A stretch of 64,000 nucleotides of DNA from JAUILH01 sp964230215 (GCA_964230215.1 CAXRGQ010000016.1:62001-126000); one strand, 5' to 3'; shown: positions 28,196 through 37,646, counted from the stretch's first letter. Translations and numbers: made by a program. Notes: generated by a model from the letters alone, not told the origin.

Positions 28196-28942
28196 TCATG
28201 TTAACATTCCACCACAAACGTGAAGTGTTTGACCAGTAACATAAGCCGACAAATCCGACCCAAGGTATACTGCAGCATTCGCTACATCTTCTGGCGTACC
28301 GCCCCTCTTTAAAGGAATATTATCTCTCCACTCTTGAACCACCTTTTCATCTAGTGCATCTGTCATCTCCGTTTCAATAAACCCTGGTGCGATGGCATTA
28401 CATCTAATATTTCTTGATCCAAGCTCTTGAGCAACAGATTTCGTAAATCCGATAATACCTGCCTTAGAAGCTGAATAGTTAGCTTGTCCTGCATTTCCTT
28501 TAACACCAACAACAGAACTCACATTTATAATAGAACCACTTCTCTGCTTCAGCATTTGTCTCTGTACAGCCTTAGTGAGGTTGAAAACAGATTTAAGGTT
28601 GGTATTAATTACTTCATCCCAATTCTCTTCAGTCATTCGCATCAACAAGCCATCTCTTGTGATACCAGCGTTATTAACAAGAATATCTACTTGTCCAAAA
28701 TCATTTATTACAGCTTCTCCTAGTGCTTGTGCCGACTCGTAATCTGCTGCATTACTCTTATACCCTTTTGCTTCTATACCAAAAGCTTTTAATTCGTCTT
28801 CTAATGCTCTTGCTTTCTCATCAGACGACAAATATGTAAAGGCAACATTCGCACCTTCTTTCGCAAATTTCTCGGCAATCCCTTTACCAATTCCTCTAGA
28901 CGCACCCGTTATCAGTGCAACTTTTCCCTCTAATAACTTCAT
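28196..28942 (-). CDS. fabG: 3-oxoacyl-ACP reductase
   Basis: NADPH-dependent reduction of 3-oxoacyl-ACP in fatty acid elongation. The 248-residue short-chain dehydrogenase has 'TGASRGIGKG' (cofactor loop), 'NNAGITRD', catalytic Ser in 'INVSSVVG' and the YxxxK pair in 'YSASKAG'. The frame stays open 87 bases further upstream, but the ATG at 28942 gives the normal start 'MKLLEGKVALITG', and the longer form would cover the divergent start region of the 29035 gene. It leads the fabG-VWA-bshC operon. Confidence 0.96.
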   Translation of the reverse strand: MKLLEGKVALITGASRGIGKGIAEKFAKEGANVAFTYLSSDEKARALEDELKAFGIEAKGYKSNAADYESAQALGEAVINDFGQVDILVNNAGITRDGLLMRMTEENWDEVINTNLKSVFNLTKAVQRQMLKQRSGSIINVSSVVGVKGNAGQANYSASKAGIIGFTKSVAQELGSRNIRCNAIAPGFIETEMTDALDEKVVQEWRDNIPLKRGGTPEDVANAAVYLGSDLSAYVTGQTLHVCGGMLT

Positions 28943-29005
28943 AACTAGTTTTATTTGTTCATACAATCTACATAATACATATGTTAGATTGTTATTTAAA
29001 TTCTT

Positions 29006-29013
29006 TAATTTTG
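29006..29013 (+). promoter_or_regulatory. -7 box of the 29035 gene
   Basis: TAATTTTG, an exact TAnnTTTG match, 21 bases before the ATG at 29035. It would lie inside the gene if the upstream ATG at 28981 were used, so it supports the shorter start. Confidence 0.55.
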
Positions 29014-29034
29014 GACATTCTAAATCCAAAGATA

Positions 29035-29769
29035 ATGAGAAATTTACTTGCAGGGCTACTTATTATGTTCACTACTTTATCAACCGCTCAAAACTGGCTT
29101 GACGTGGGTCTTAAAGGAGGCGGAGGTGTAGATTTCTTGCTTAATAAGAACATTTTTGACGATAATTCATATAATCATAGATTAACTGGTGGTTATACCT
29201 TTGGAGGTAAGTTAGGTCTGAATTTCGGGAATATGCATGAGGTGACTTTTGATGTGATGTACACAGCATTTAATCAAAAATTCCAATATAATTTTTCTGA
29301 CACTTCAGCAGGTATTAACGAACAGTATTTTAGAAAATTCTCATATAGTTCAATCGATCTTTTGTTGATGTACCGCATGAATAATGAAGGACGCTATTTT
29401 GAAATTGGTCCTAAATTAAGTTTGAATAGGGGTGGAACTAATACAAATGATGACCCATCTGACCCATATAGTGACGTAAGTGGATTGATAAACCCGACAA
29501 GCTATGGAGCAGCGATTGGTTTTGGAAACTACTTCTTTGGTACTGAAAATTTTGGAATTACAATGGGTTTAAGAGTGTCCTATGACTTTACTGACCTATT
29601 TAATTTAGAAGGAACATCTTCTGATTATCCTGGACCAATCGACAGTCCTTACCCAAGCTACGCAGCAAGTAACCCATTAACCATACAGGCAATTATGGAG
29701 TTTAACTTTGACTTTGGCTATCTTGCAACGGCTAGTTGTGGCAAACGCACCAAGCTTATAATGTTCTAG
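29035..29769 (+). CDS. Predicted outer-membrane beta-barrel protein
   Basis: 244 residues with signal peptide 'MRNLLAGLLIMFTTLSTAQ'. The body has barrel-like strands ('GYTFGGKLGLNFGNMHEVTFDVMYTAF', 'LTIQAIMEFNFDFGYL'), resembling the PorT/outer-membrane beta-barrel superfamily of Bacteroidota. The C-terminus 'KRTKLIMF' ends in Phe. It converges on the next gene: the two stop codons overlap in the sequence CTAG. Function unknown. Confidence 0.75.
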   Translation: MRNLLAGLLIMFTTLSTAQNWLDVGLKGGGGVDFLLNKNIFDDNSYNHRLTGGYTFGGKLGLNFGNMHEVTFDVMYTAFNQKFQYNFSDTSAGINEQYFRKFSYSSIDLLLMYRMNNEGRYFEIGPKLSLNRGGTNTNDDPSDPYSDVSGLINPTSYGAAIGFGNYFFGTENFGITMGLRVSYDFTDLFNLEGTSSDYPGPIDSPYPSYAASNPLTIQAIMEFNFDFGYLATASCGKRTKLIMF

Positions 29770-30518
29770 AATTTTACAATTAGGTTAGCCTGAGGAATAG
29801 CATTCACATGTGACGGCTGAACGTCTACATCATGGCGCATTCCTAGCGCAAGATTAAATCCTACTGCAAAATTATTAGTGAATGACACTCTGAATCCTTG
29901 TGCAAGGTAAAATCCCCAGTAGTTTTTGTATGATTCGTAAGAATTGTATATGTAGGTTCCATCCACATACTCTTGCCCATAAATTCTAACTCTCTGCTGT
30001 CCAAACAAGAACATTGGAGCAACATAATACATGTACTTACGCTGTCCTGCAGGATAATAGTTTAACTGAACTAGTCCGCCAATCGTGTTGTTATCTGGTG
30101 TATAATAACTGTTACTAAAACCTAGGCTTGCACTTCCTTTTATTCCCAAGTTTCCATTCTCACCTATGATGCGCTCATACCCAATGGTGACATTTTTAAA
30201 TACCATATCTAAATAGTTAAATGAGATCTGGTTTCTTTTGAAATCAGCTAAAGTCATATTACCAGACTTGGCTATTGGGTTGTCCACAAATGATTCAAAC
30301 ACACCATTTTCATATCGTATTGATCGAACCTCCTTTCGTTTAATTATATACTCAGGACCATCTGGTATATCATAACGGGCATAACTCACGGTTTTTGGTG
30401 CAATTGTTTTCACTTTACATACAATTACTTTTCCACTTGTTAAGTAAAGTGAATCCTGCGATTTCACTGAAAAAACTGTACAACAAGCCACTACAACTAA
30501 TGCAAGTATTCTTCTCAT
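29766..30518 (-). CDS. Secreted protein with outer-membrane barrel-like C-terminus
   Basis: 250 residues; signal peptide ends near 'SVKSQ'. Residues about 22-75 form a small beta-rich domain ('LYLTSGKVIVCKVKTIAPKTVSY', 'YIIKRKEVRSIRYENG') typical of a family of Bacteroidota proteins that sense or bind something unknown; the remaining part matches its upstream neighbour: 'TIGYERIIGENGNLGI' and 'LNYYPAGQRKYMYYV'. It lies two bases after the 30521 gene, so the two are an operon of paralogues. Function unknown. Confidence 0.75.
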   Translation of the reverse strand: MRRILALVVVACCTVFSVKSQDSLYLTSGKVIVCKVKTIAPKTVSYARYDIPDGPEYIIKRKEVRSIRYENGVFESFVDNPIAKSGNMTLADFKRNQISFNYLDMVFKNVTIGYERIIGENGNLGIKGSASLGFSNSYYTPDNNTIGGLVQLNYYPAGQRKYMYYVAPMFLFGQQRVRIYGQEYVDGTYIYNSYESYKNYWGFYLAQGFRVSFTNNFAVGFNLALGMRHDVDVQPSHVNAIPQANLIVKF

Positions 30519-30520
30519 AG

Positions 30521-31096
30521 CTAAAATTTAAAGCTCATGGCAAATTCACCATATGCATGAATATCTGTTTGTATTCCGTAACTACTATTAAAGCTTCTCA
30601 CACCTAAAGCAAATGCTGGAGCGATACTCAATCTTTCAAACACATTAATAGCAACCCCATTTTTTACATACGTTGCAAAAAACATACGGTGGTTGGCCTC
30701 CTGCGGATATGGAGGGTATGGTGCAAAATAATCATAGTAGTAATAATACTCCTTCAACTGCCCAACCTGATTATCAAGACCTAAGTAATATGCTACTTTA
30801 CTTTGTCCAGTAGGGTAATATTTAATTTCCAGGCCTGCCGCCCAGGTTCTTGGCTCAGATGCAATATTGCTAGTACTTTTAAATCCAATGCTAACAGGAA
30901 CTTCCAAACCTAGTTTACCAGATGCAAACAAACGCTCGTAACTTAAGGTTGCAGCACCAAAGACAGGACTAACATAATCAACGGTAAGAAGGTTTTTGTG
31001 AATTTTTGGGCTTTCAATCTCAATTATCTCTGGTTCCTGAGAAAAAGAGGAGTTAGCCGCACATAAGAGGATAGTAATCAAAAGTAAACGATTCAT
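30521..31096 (-). CDS. Outer-membrane barrel-like protein, paralogue of its neighbour
   Basis: 191 residues with signal peptide 'MNRLLLITILLCAANSSFSQ'. Strands 'TLSYERLFASGKLGLEVPVSIGF', 'LEIKYYPTGQSKVAYYLGL' and 'LSIAPAFALGVRSF' align by eye with the C-terminal part of the 30518 protein, which has an extra N-terminal domain. Ends 'FAMSFKF', a usable BAM signal. First gene of a two-gene operon. Function unknown. Confidence 0.75.
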   Translation of the reverse strand: MNRLLLITILLCAANSSFSQEPEIIEIESPKIHKNLLTVDYVSPVFGAATLSYERLFASGKLGLEVPVSIGFKSTSNIASEPRTWAAGLEIKYYPTGQSKVAYYLGLDNQVGQLKEYYYYYDYFAPYPPYPQEANHRMFFATYVKNGVAINVFERLSIAPAFALGVRSFNSSYGIQTDIHAYGEFAMSFKF

Positions 31097-31148
31097 GCAA
31101 CATTTTTTATGTAAACGCTATTAGCAATTATTTAGTGTATAACAACAA

Positions 31149-31176
31149 AAAAGGACTTGTTGTTACAAGTCCTTTT
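31149..31176 (-). terminator. Rho-independent terminator of the 1318-residue T9SS gene
   Basis: An 11-bp stem (AAAAGGACTTG / CAAGTCCTTTT), six-base loop, 23 bases after the stop; read on the minus strand it is followed by TT and a T-rich tail. Confidence 0.8.
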
Positions 31177-31199
31177 AAAAAATGATTTATTTGAAATGC

Positions 31200-34100
31200 T
31201 TAGTTTTTAATCAATCTTATTTCTGTAGAAGCACTGTCGTTAAACAATCTCACAGTATATACTCCAGAAGCAAGATTGTGAACAGATACTTCTTCTGTTA
31301 GATTATTTAAGGTTCTATCAAGCACTAATCTACCACTCGCATCATAGATATTCATCTTAACATCTCCTGATTCACTCATTCGTATTGTAAATGAATTATT
31401 TGCAGGGTTAGGATAAATACTAGCTGAAAGTCCGTTAACATCTACCACACTATTATCTCCGTCAGGGTCAAACGCAATTGGTTGAGTTCTATTAGATCTG
31501 GTAGTATTATGATTCGCTCTAGTGCTTTCACATCCTGGATGCGGAGCTTCAACACTGTAAACTAATAAATCTGTTGGCACTGGTGGTGTTGGATCGATAT
31601 ACTCATCATCCATATTAGAAGGAGACGATAAGTTTACCCAGCCTGTTGTAGGGTGATGTCTCCAAATTTCGTAGTTAGGATATGAGAAACCTATGTAATG
31701 ATCCCAATTCAACTGCATTTCTCCACCAGTTAGCGGACTAACCGTTAAGTGCAGAGTTTTATGAAGAGGGCTTAAATTAGATTCAACCCCACAAGAATCA
31801 ACAGATGACATTTTATATCTCCATGCTTTTATTTGTGGATTTGCTGTTGAATCAACATATTGACTAATACTGTCATAAGGCCAACTTACCAATAAATCAT
31901 AGGTACCAAGTACAGCCGTCTCGCGATAAATATTAAAATGAGAAATCTGATTTGCAGCTACTGGTTTTTCCCATACTAGCAGGTTCGTATTTGTAACTGT
32001 ATCAACCGAAATTAAACACAAGCCTGGGTTGAATGGCTTAATTGCTGGCAGGTTAACCGGTAAATTCGAAATACAACCGTTTATATCTGTAACTTCTACC
32101 GAATACATGCCTGAAGATGTCAATCCCGAGATATCTTCTGTTGTTTGACCACTATCCCAGTTATAATTATACGGCGCTTGTCCGCCACTTACATTAATGT
32201 TGATAGCACCAGTTGTTGTATTACACTGTGGCGGCGTAACAGATTGCACGCTCAGGTTAATACCATTCGCGTTATTCAGAACATAGGTTTTTGACACAAC
32301 ACAGCCTAGGTTGTCAGTAACATCAACCGTGTATACACCTGCCCCTAATCCCGTTGCACTTGCTGAAGTTTGACTTCCTGCATTAGCAGACCATTGGTAG
32401 TTAAGAGTAGGCACACCGCCAGAAGCTAGCACATTCAAATCACCATCATTTAAACCACATGTAGGTAGCGTTTGAGATTGAAGCGATATACTAATGTCAG
32501 GATTTTGAGTAATTGTGGCAGAATATGCTCCATTACATCCATTTCCATCCTGAACAATCACACCGTAACTTGCAGCTGCTAGATTACTCACATCTTCAGT
32601 TTGCGCTCCATTAGACCATGCAAAGCTGTATGGAGGCACACCACCAGAAACTGTAATATCTATCGCTCCTGTATGGTCTCCAAAGCAATCAACGTCCGTT
32701 TCAGAACCAATCACTGCTGGACCGCCTATATTCGCAATCGCAATAGAACCTGTAGTTACACAGTTGTTTGCATCTGTCATGTGTACATTGTAGAAAGCAG
32801 AACCTAATCCCGTAGCGGTAGATCCCGTTGCACCGTTGCTCCATTGATAGTTATATGGTGGGGCTACTGGGTTGTTTATCGTAACTGTAGCTTCTCCATT
32901 CCCTAGTCCGCAATCAGCATCTACTTTACTAAAATCAAAATCTAAAGCAGCTGGCTCAGTTATGTCGACACTTATAGTGGTATCACAACCAAGACTGTCA
33001 ATTACCGTTACTATGTACTCACCTGCCGTTAGGTTAGATAAATCTTCTGTAAACTCACCGTTGTTCCAAATGACATCTGGATTTATTCCATATGCTCCAG
33101 AAATAGTTAAATCAACCGATCCGTCATCACCACTATTACACGTTACATTACTAGCACTGTAAGTGAGATCCAAGTTACATGGCACGATATATCTTTCGGC
33201 TTGGTAAATAGAATCAATCTGTGCTGCACTGTAAGAACATTGTAGTATGTGCATTTCATCAATTGCTCCTTCAAAGAAATTATCAAAATCTGTATTAGAC
33301 CCAACCGTAAAGAAGTTGGTAGATGCAGAGATAGGCGGATTAGCACTTACTTGATCATCTTGCAAAATACCGTTCTTATAAATTTTAAACGAACCTCCAT
33401 CGTAGGTTAAGGCTATATGCACCCAATCCGAATTATCAGTTCCAGATAAAGGCGACACCACTTGAGTTACACCCGAAACGTTACCTGTGATAGTATTCCC
33501 TTCATATCTCAAAGAGTAGCTCTGAGGAGATGTAGATCCCCAGTTAGAAACGATTGCTCCGTCTGAAGCTGGGTAAGAGCCATTAAATTTTATCCATGTA
33601 GAAATAGTGAATTCAGATGCACCATTTAAGACCTCATTAGCTCTCATATAACTAGTTGATCCATCAAACATTCTTGCATGATTTGCTACACCTGCTCTAT
33701 CATCGGTATACACGGCGCCGTAGTTTGTAAGGTGGTTTGAATATCCTGTTAAGTCCAAATCATTCGTATTAAAATGATAATCTGCTACCATACACGGGTT
33801 ACTGTTAACACAATGTGGTAGTGGAAAGTTTGGCAGGTTTAAATGATTACTAGACAAGGTCCAGTTCTGGAAGGTAAAACCACTTGCACCCAATGAAGCT
33901 CCTAATGTATCTTGAGTCATGGTGCCCGAACTGAAGTTCGTGATATTCATGCTTGTTGAATTACATAAATCCGATCCAGGTCCGAAATAATCACGTACAA
34001 TCATCATATCGCTACCCGTAAATGCATCAGTGTAGCCAAAAGACATAAATACAGAGTCGCCAAAATTCACAAATGTTTTACCGCCACTGTATGAAAATGG

Positions 34101-35156
34101 AAAACCGTACTCTCTCGTCCATAAAGTATCCATTGTGGATGTATCTACTGCCATAATAAACATATCCTGATCACCCACATTTCTGCTGTCCACTCTTCTA
34201 CTAAAGACTTGTGAGCCAACTGGCACATCCACCATCTGTCCGCCACCTGCAAAGGACTCCCCCATCACTATAAAGGAATTTGGCCCATAATTTATTGATA
34301 TCGGATAATAATCCTGCATGAACTCACTGTAAGTGCGAACATTTGTCATTTGACCCGCCGCATTCGTTTTTGCAATTGCAACTTCATTCGATGATTGATA
34401 TGAACTGCCAAGCACTGCACCTCCACTAGCACTTGCTACCACTCCAAACCCGGATATATCTCCATTACTGAATATACCAGTATATTCATTAGTAATCCCT
34501 CCGGTTGAATTATAGTCAACAATAAAGTTTTGCTCTTGGTTTCCATAAAACCCACCACTAACTCTTACATCTCCGTTTGGTAATGAAGTAATTCCATTAG
34601 GATATCCTCCCATAGCACCTGGCACATAAACATCATCCCATAAAACATTACCTGCAAAATCATATTTCATAATCCAAGTTGCACTATTCTCTTGAGGATA
34701 AATGGTGAGATTCCCCACTACATATATTCCGTCTCCTGGTATTACAGTTAATCCGTTTGCATATTGATAATCCGAATCACCAGCAAGCTCTTGCCAAACA
34801 ATGTTACCATCGGTATCCATTTTTATAGTTATAACATTGCTTCCATTCACGTCATCCTGCGTTCCAACAATAATATAATCACCATCTGGCGCCTCTTCAA
34901 CGGCTATACCAACACCATAAAACGGACTTGAGAGCGTCTTGCTCCATAAAGTATCGCCTAAATAATTCAGCTTTAACACAAAAATATTGTCATTCACGCC
35001 GTTGTAAAGTCCACCTGTAACAACAACATCATCTGTACTTGTTTTAATTGCGTCTTCCACACCAAACCAATTCGGCATTTGTAAGGTTTTAACGAAAGTT
35101 TGTGCATTTGCCAGTCCAGTGAAGGCAAGCGTTAAGATTAGTCCTAAAATTTTCAT
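31200..35156 (-). CDS. Giant T9SS-exported mosaic protein (propeller-like, LamG, SprB repeats)
   Basis: 1318 residues. Signal peptide 1-18; about 20-430 is a series of 'D.DG...W' repeats that look like a beta-propeller ('IKMDTDGNIVWQELAG', 'MKYDFAGNVLWDDV'); about 455-650 is a LamG domain ('ARMFDGSTSYM'); about 665-1045 holds roughly five SprB-type repeats with 'WSNGA.TED.SNL.AG.Y.V.V.D..GC'; then FN3-like modules and a sorting domain starting 'SIYPNPANNS'. SprB repeats occur in gliding adhesins; a role in surface attachment is inferred. It has its own promoter and terminator. Confidence 0.93.
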   Translation of the reverse strand: MKILGLILTLAFTGLANAQTFVKTLQMPNWFGVEDAIKTSTDDVVVTGGLYNGVNDNIFVLKLNYLGDTLWSKTLSSPFYGVGIAVEEAPDGDYIIVGTQDDVNGSNVITIKMDTDGNIVWQELAGDSDYQYANGLTVIPGDGIYVVGNLTIYPQENSATWIMKYDFAGNVLWDDVYVPGAMGGYPNGITSLPNGDVRVSGGFYGNQEQNFIVDYNSTGGITNEYTGIFSNGDISGFGVVASASGGAVLGSSYQSSNEVAIAKTNAAGQMTNVRTYSEFMQDYYPISINYGPNSFIVMGESFAGGGQMVDVPVGSQVFSRRVDSRNVGDQDMFIMAVDTSTMDTLWTREYGFPFSYSGGKTFVNFGDSVFMSFGYTDAFTGSDMMIVRDYFGPGSDLCNSTSMNITNFSSGTMTQDTLGASLGASGFTFQNWTLSSNHLNLPNFPLPHCVNSNPCMVADYHFNTNDLDLTGYSNHLTNYGAVYTDDRAGVANHARMFDGSTSYMRANEVLNGASEFTISTWIKFNGSYPASDGAIVSNWGSTSPQSYSLRYEGNTITGNVSGVTQVVSPLSGTDNSDWVHIALTYDGGSFKIYKNGILQDDQVSANPPISASTNFFTVGSNTDFDNFFEGAIDEMHILQCSYSAAQIDSIYQAERYIVPCNLDLTYSASNVTCNSGDDGSVDLTISGAYGINPDVIWNNGEFTEDLSNLTAGEYIVTVIDSLGCDTTISVDITEPAALDFDFSKVDADCGLGNGEATVTINNPVAPPYNYQWSNGATGSTATGLGSAFYNVHMTDANNCVTTGSIAIANIGGPAVIGSETDVDCFGDHTGAIDITVSGGVPPYSFAWSNGAQTEDVSNLAAASYGVIVQDGNGCNGAYSATITQNPDISISLQSQTLPTCGLNDGDLNVLASGGVPTLNYQWSANAGSQTSASATGLGAGVYTVDVTDNLGCVVSKTYVLNNANGINLSVQSVTPPQCNTTTGAININVSGGQAPYNYNWDSGQTTEDISGLTSSGMYSVEVTDINGCISNLPVNLPAIKPFNPGLCLISVDTVTNTNLLVWEKPVAANQISHFNIYRETAVLGTYDLLVSWPYDSISQYVDSTANPQIKAWRYKMSSVDSCGVESNLSPLHKTLHLTVSPLTGGEMQLNWDHYIGFSYPNYEIWRHHPTTGWVNLSSPSNMDDEYIDPTPPVPTDLLVYSVEAPHPGCESTRANHNTTRSNRTQPIAFDPDGDNSVVDVNGLSASIYPNPANNSFTIRMSESGDVKMNIYDASGRLVLDRTLNNLTEEVSVHNLASGVYTVRLFNDSASTEIRLIKN

Positions 35157-35173
35157 TTCTAAATATTTGACTG

Positions 35174-35181
35174 CAAATATA
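35174..35181 (-). promoter_or_regulatory. -7 box of the 35156 T9SS gene
   Basis: TATATTTG on the minus strand, exact, 17 bases before the ATG and just after the sucD terminator, so this gene is a separate transcription unit. Confidence 0.6.
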
Positions 35182-35200
35182 AGCTAAAGTTTGAAGCATA

Positions 35201-35230
35201 AAAAAAGGCTTGATAACTCAAGCCTTTTTT
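35201..35230 (-). terminator. Rho-independent terminator of sucD
   Basis: A 12-bp stem (AAAAAAGGCTTG / CAAGCCTTTTTT) with six-base loop and long T tract on the minus strand, 18 bases after the sucD stop codon. Confidence 0.85.
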
Positions 35231-35248
35231 TAATAATTCGGTAATATC

Positions 35249-36127
35249 TTATGCAGTTACACCTAGTACTTCTGCCATTTTCTTGCCTATGTCAGCTGGC
35301 GAATCTACTACGTGGATACCACATTCTCTCATAATTTTTTTCTTTGCTTGTGCCGTATCGCTTTCACCTCCTACAATTGCACCAGCGTGCCCCATTGTTC
35401 TTCCTTTCGGAGCAGTTTCTCCAGCGATAAAGCCCACTACTGGCTTAGTTCCGTTTTCTTTCACCCAAGCAGCTGCTTCAGCTTCAAGATTACCACCAAT
35501 TTCACCAATCATAATGATTCCGTCCGTATCTGGATCTTCCATAAATAACTTAACCGCCTCTTTAGTTGTCGTTCCAATAATTGGGTCTCCACCAATTCCA
35601 ATAGCCGTTGACTGACCTAAACCAGCTTTTGAAATTTGATCTACCGCCTCATACGTTAATGTACCCGACTTAGAAACAATTCCAATGCGTCCTGGATTAA
35701 AAATAAAGCCTGGCATAATACCTACTTTAGCTTCTCCCGCAGTGATGATACCTGGGCAGTTAGGACCAATTAAAGTACAATCTCTCTGATCAATGTAAGC
35801 CTTAACCTTTACCATGTCGTTAACCGGAATTCCTTCCGTAATACATACAATCACTTTAATGCCTGCATCAGCAGCTTCCATAATAGCATCTGCTGCAAAT
35901 GCTGGTGGAACGAAAATTATAGATACATCAGCGCCTGTTTTTTCAACTGCATCTGAAACCGTATTAAACACAGGTTTGTCTAAATGAGTCTGACCACCTT
36001 TCCCCGGAGTTACTCCTCCAACAACATTGGTTCCGTACTCTATCATCTGACCAGCGTGGAATGTTCCTTCGCTTCCCGTAAATCCTTGAACTATAATTTT
36101 TGAATCCTTATTAACTAATACCGACAT
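35249..36127 (-). CDS. sucD: Succinyl-CoA ligase alpha subunit
   Basis: Alpha subunit of succinyl-CoA synthetase of the TCA cycle, which couples succinyl-CoA cleavage to ATP or GTP. The 292 residues contain the CoA-binding 'IVQGFTGSEGTFH' and 'GVTPGKGG', 'GPNCPGIIT', and the phosphohistidine loop 'TMGHAGAIVGG'. sucC is not adjacent and must lie elsewhere, as is usual in this group. Monocistronic. Confidence 0.97.
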   Translation of the reverse strand: MSVLVNKDSKIIVQGFTGSEGTFHAGQMIEYGTNVVGGVTPGKGGQTHLDKPVFNTVSDAVEKTGADVSIIFVPPAFAADAIMEAADAGIKVIVCITEGIPVNDMVKVKAYIDQRDCTLIGPNCPGIITAGEAKVGIMPGFIFNPGRIGIVSKSGTLTYEAVDQISKAGLGQSTAIGIGGDPIIGTTTKEAVKLFMEDPDTDGIIMIGEIGGNLEAEAAAWVKENGTKPVVGFIAGETAPKGRTMGHAGAIVGGESDTAQAKKKIMRECGIHVVDSPADIGKKMAEVLGVTA

Positions 36128-36258
36128 TATCTTGATTTTTTATGTGCAGTTGTAAAGATATAAACTATTGTTAAATGTGAAACTTATAATTTAAAGTTAT
36201 CAATTTGATAATCCAATTTAAAACCATCATCCGCTCTCAACATCATTTATGATTTACT

Positions 36259-36266
36259 TACCTTTG
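36259..36266 (+). promoter_or_regulatory. -7 box of mnmE, four bases from the GTG start
   Basis: TACCTTTG, exact consensus, followed by CAAG and the GTG start. One of the clearest predicted leaderless genes here. Confidence 0.6.
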
Positions 36267-36270
36267 CAAG

Positions 36271-37614
36271 GTGAAAGATACAAGCACTATATGCGCTATA
36301 AGTACGGCTCCAGGTGTTGGCGGAATTGCCGTTATTCGCCTAAGCGGACCAAAGGCGTTTGATATTGCTAATGCGGTGTGTGATGTGGATACACATAGCT
36401 TAAAAGCAAACTCGTCCGTATTTGCTCGCGTACTTAAAGATGGCACTTTGATAGACGAAACCATGCTATCAAAATTTGCCAAGCCAAAGTCATTCACGGG
36501 TGAAGATGTAATTGAAATTGCTTGTCATGGTTCGGCTTACATACAGAGCACGTTAATTGACATGCTACTAGATGCTGGGTGCGAATTAGCAGGTCCGGGA
36601 GAATTCACCATGCGTGCCTACCTCAACGGAAAAATGGATTTATCGCAGGCAGAAGCAGTAGCAGACCTAATTGCTAGCGAAAGTGCATCTGCTCACAAAA
36701 TGGCCATGCATCAAATGCGTGGAGGTTTTTCCAAAGATTTACAAGAGCTAAGAGACAAGCTCATTCATTTTGCTTCTCTTATCGAACTAGAGTTGGATTT
36801 TTCAGAAGAGGACGTAGAATTTGCCGATAGAGACGATTTAAAAGACCATGTGGACACCGTGATTAATTATGTACGCAAATTACTAGAATCATTTTCGCTT
36901 GGTAATGTACTTAAGAATGGGATTCCCGTAGCCATTGTTGGGCGTCCTAATGCGGGAAAATCAACCTTACTAAATGCTCTGCTTAATGATGATCGCGCCA
37001 TAGTATCAGACATTGCAGGGACCACCAGAGACACAATTGAGGAACGTTTTGTAATGGGCGGATATAACTTTCGTTTAATTGATACAGCGGGCATTCGGCA
37101 GAGCGAGGACGCCATTGAAAAAATCGGCATAGAACGGACGTTTAAAAGCATCAAAGAAGCCAGCATTGTCCTATATCTATATGATGTTTGCGCCACTAGC
37201 CAAGAAGAGGTAGATAAAGATCTTGAGGAAATTAGCGAAGACAAAAAGCTGGTTGTAATAGCGAATAAAACAGATTTGTCATCTAAGGCAAAGCTTAACA
37301 CTAATCACATTCCGCTTTCTGCTAAAAACAAAGACGGATTAGATGAACTAACGCAGGCCTTAAAAGCAGCTTGTGATGATATTGTAGGTTCGCAGAACAA
37401 CACCATTGTATCAAACATGCGCCATGTTGAGGCGCTAAAACTTGCCCTTAAAGACTTAAAACAAGTGCGCGCTGGGCTTGAGAACAATATTACAGGTGAT
37501 TTTCTGGCCATGGACATCCGTTCATCTCTCAATCATTTAGGAAGTATAACGGGCACGGTTACTACGGATGATTTGTTGAGTAATATATTTAGCCGTTTTT
37601 GTATCGGTAAATAG
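36271..37614 (+). CDS. mnmE: tRNA modification GTPase MnmE
   Basis: With MnmG it forms the carboxymethylaminomethyl group on wobble U34 of certain tRNAs. The 447-residue protein starts with GTG and shows the N-terminal tetrahydrofolate-binding domain ('ISTAPGVGGIAVIRLSG', 'FTGEDVIEI'), the inserted G domain with 'GRPNAGKST', 'DIAGTTRDTIEE', 'DTAGIR' and 'NKTD', and the C-terminal CIGK motif that completes the chemistry. Single-gene unit; no terminator hairpin follows directly. Confidence 0.97.
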   Translation: MKDTSTICAISTAPGVGGIAVIRLSGPKAFDIANAVCDVDTHSLKANSSVFARVLKDGTLIDETMLSKFAKPKSFTGEDVIEIACHGSAYIQSTLIDMLLDAGCELAGPGEFTMRAYLNGKMDLSQAEAVADLIASESASAHKMAMHQMRGGFSKDLQELRDKLIHFASLIELELDFSEEDVEFADRDDLKDHVDTVINYVRKLLESFSLGNVLKNGIPVAIVGRPNAGKSTLLNALLNDDRAIVSDIAGTTRDTIEERFVMGGYNFRLIDTAGIRQSEDAIEKIGIERTFKSIKEASIVLYLYDVCATSQEEVDKDLEEISEDKKLVVIANKTDLSSKAKLNTNHIPLSAKNKDGLDELTQALKAACDDIVGSQNNTIVSNMRHVEALKLALKDLKQVRAGLENNITGDFLAMDIRSSLNHLGSITGTVTTDDLLSNIFSRFCIGK

Positions 37615-37646
37615 AACTACATCAAAGGACTATCTACTTGTTTTTA

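Noticed and set aside
28943..29029. Longer fabG start at 29029
   Set aside because: The extra 29 residues do not look like fabG, and they would overlap the promoter and start of the divergent barrel gene.
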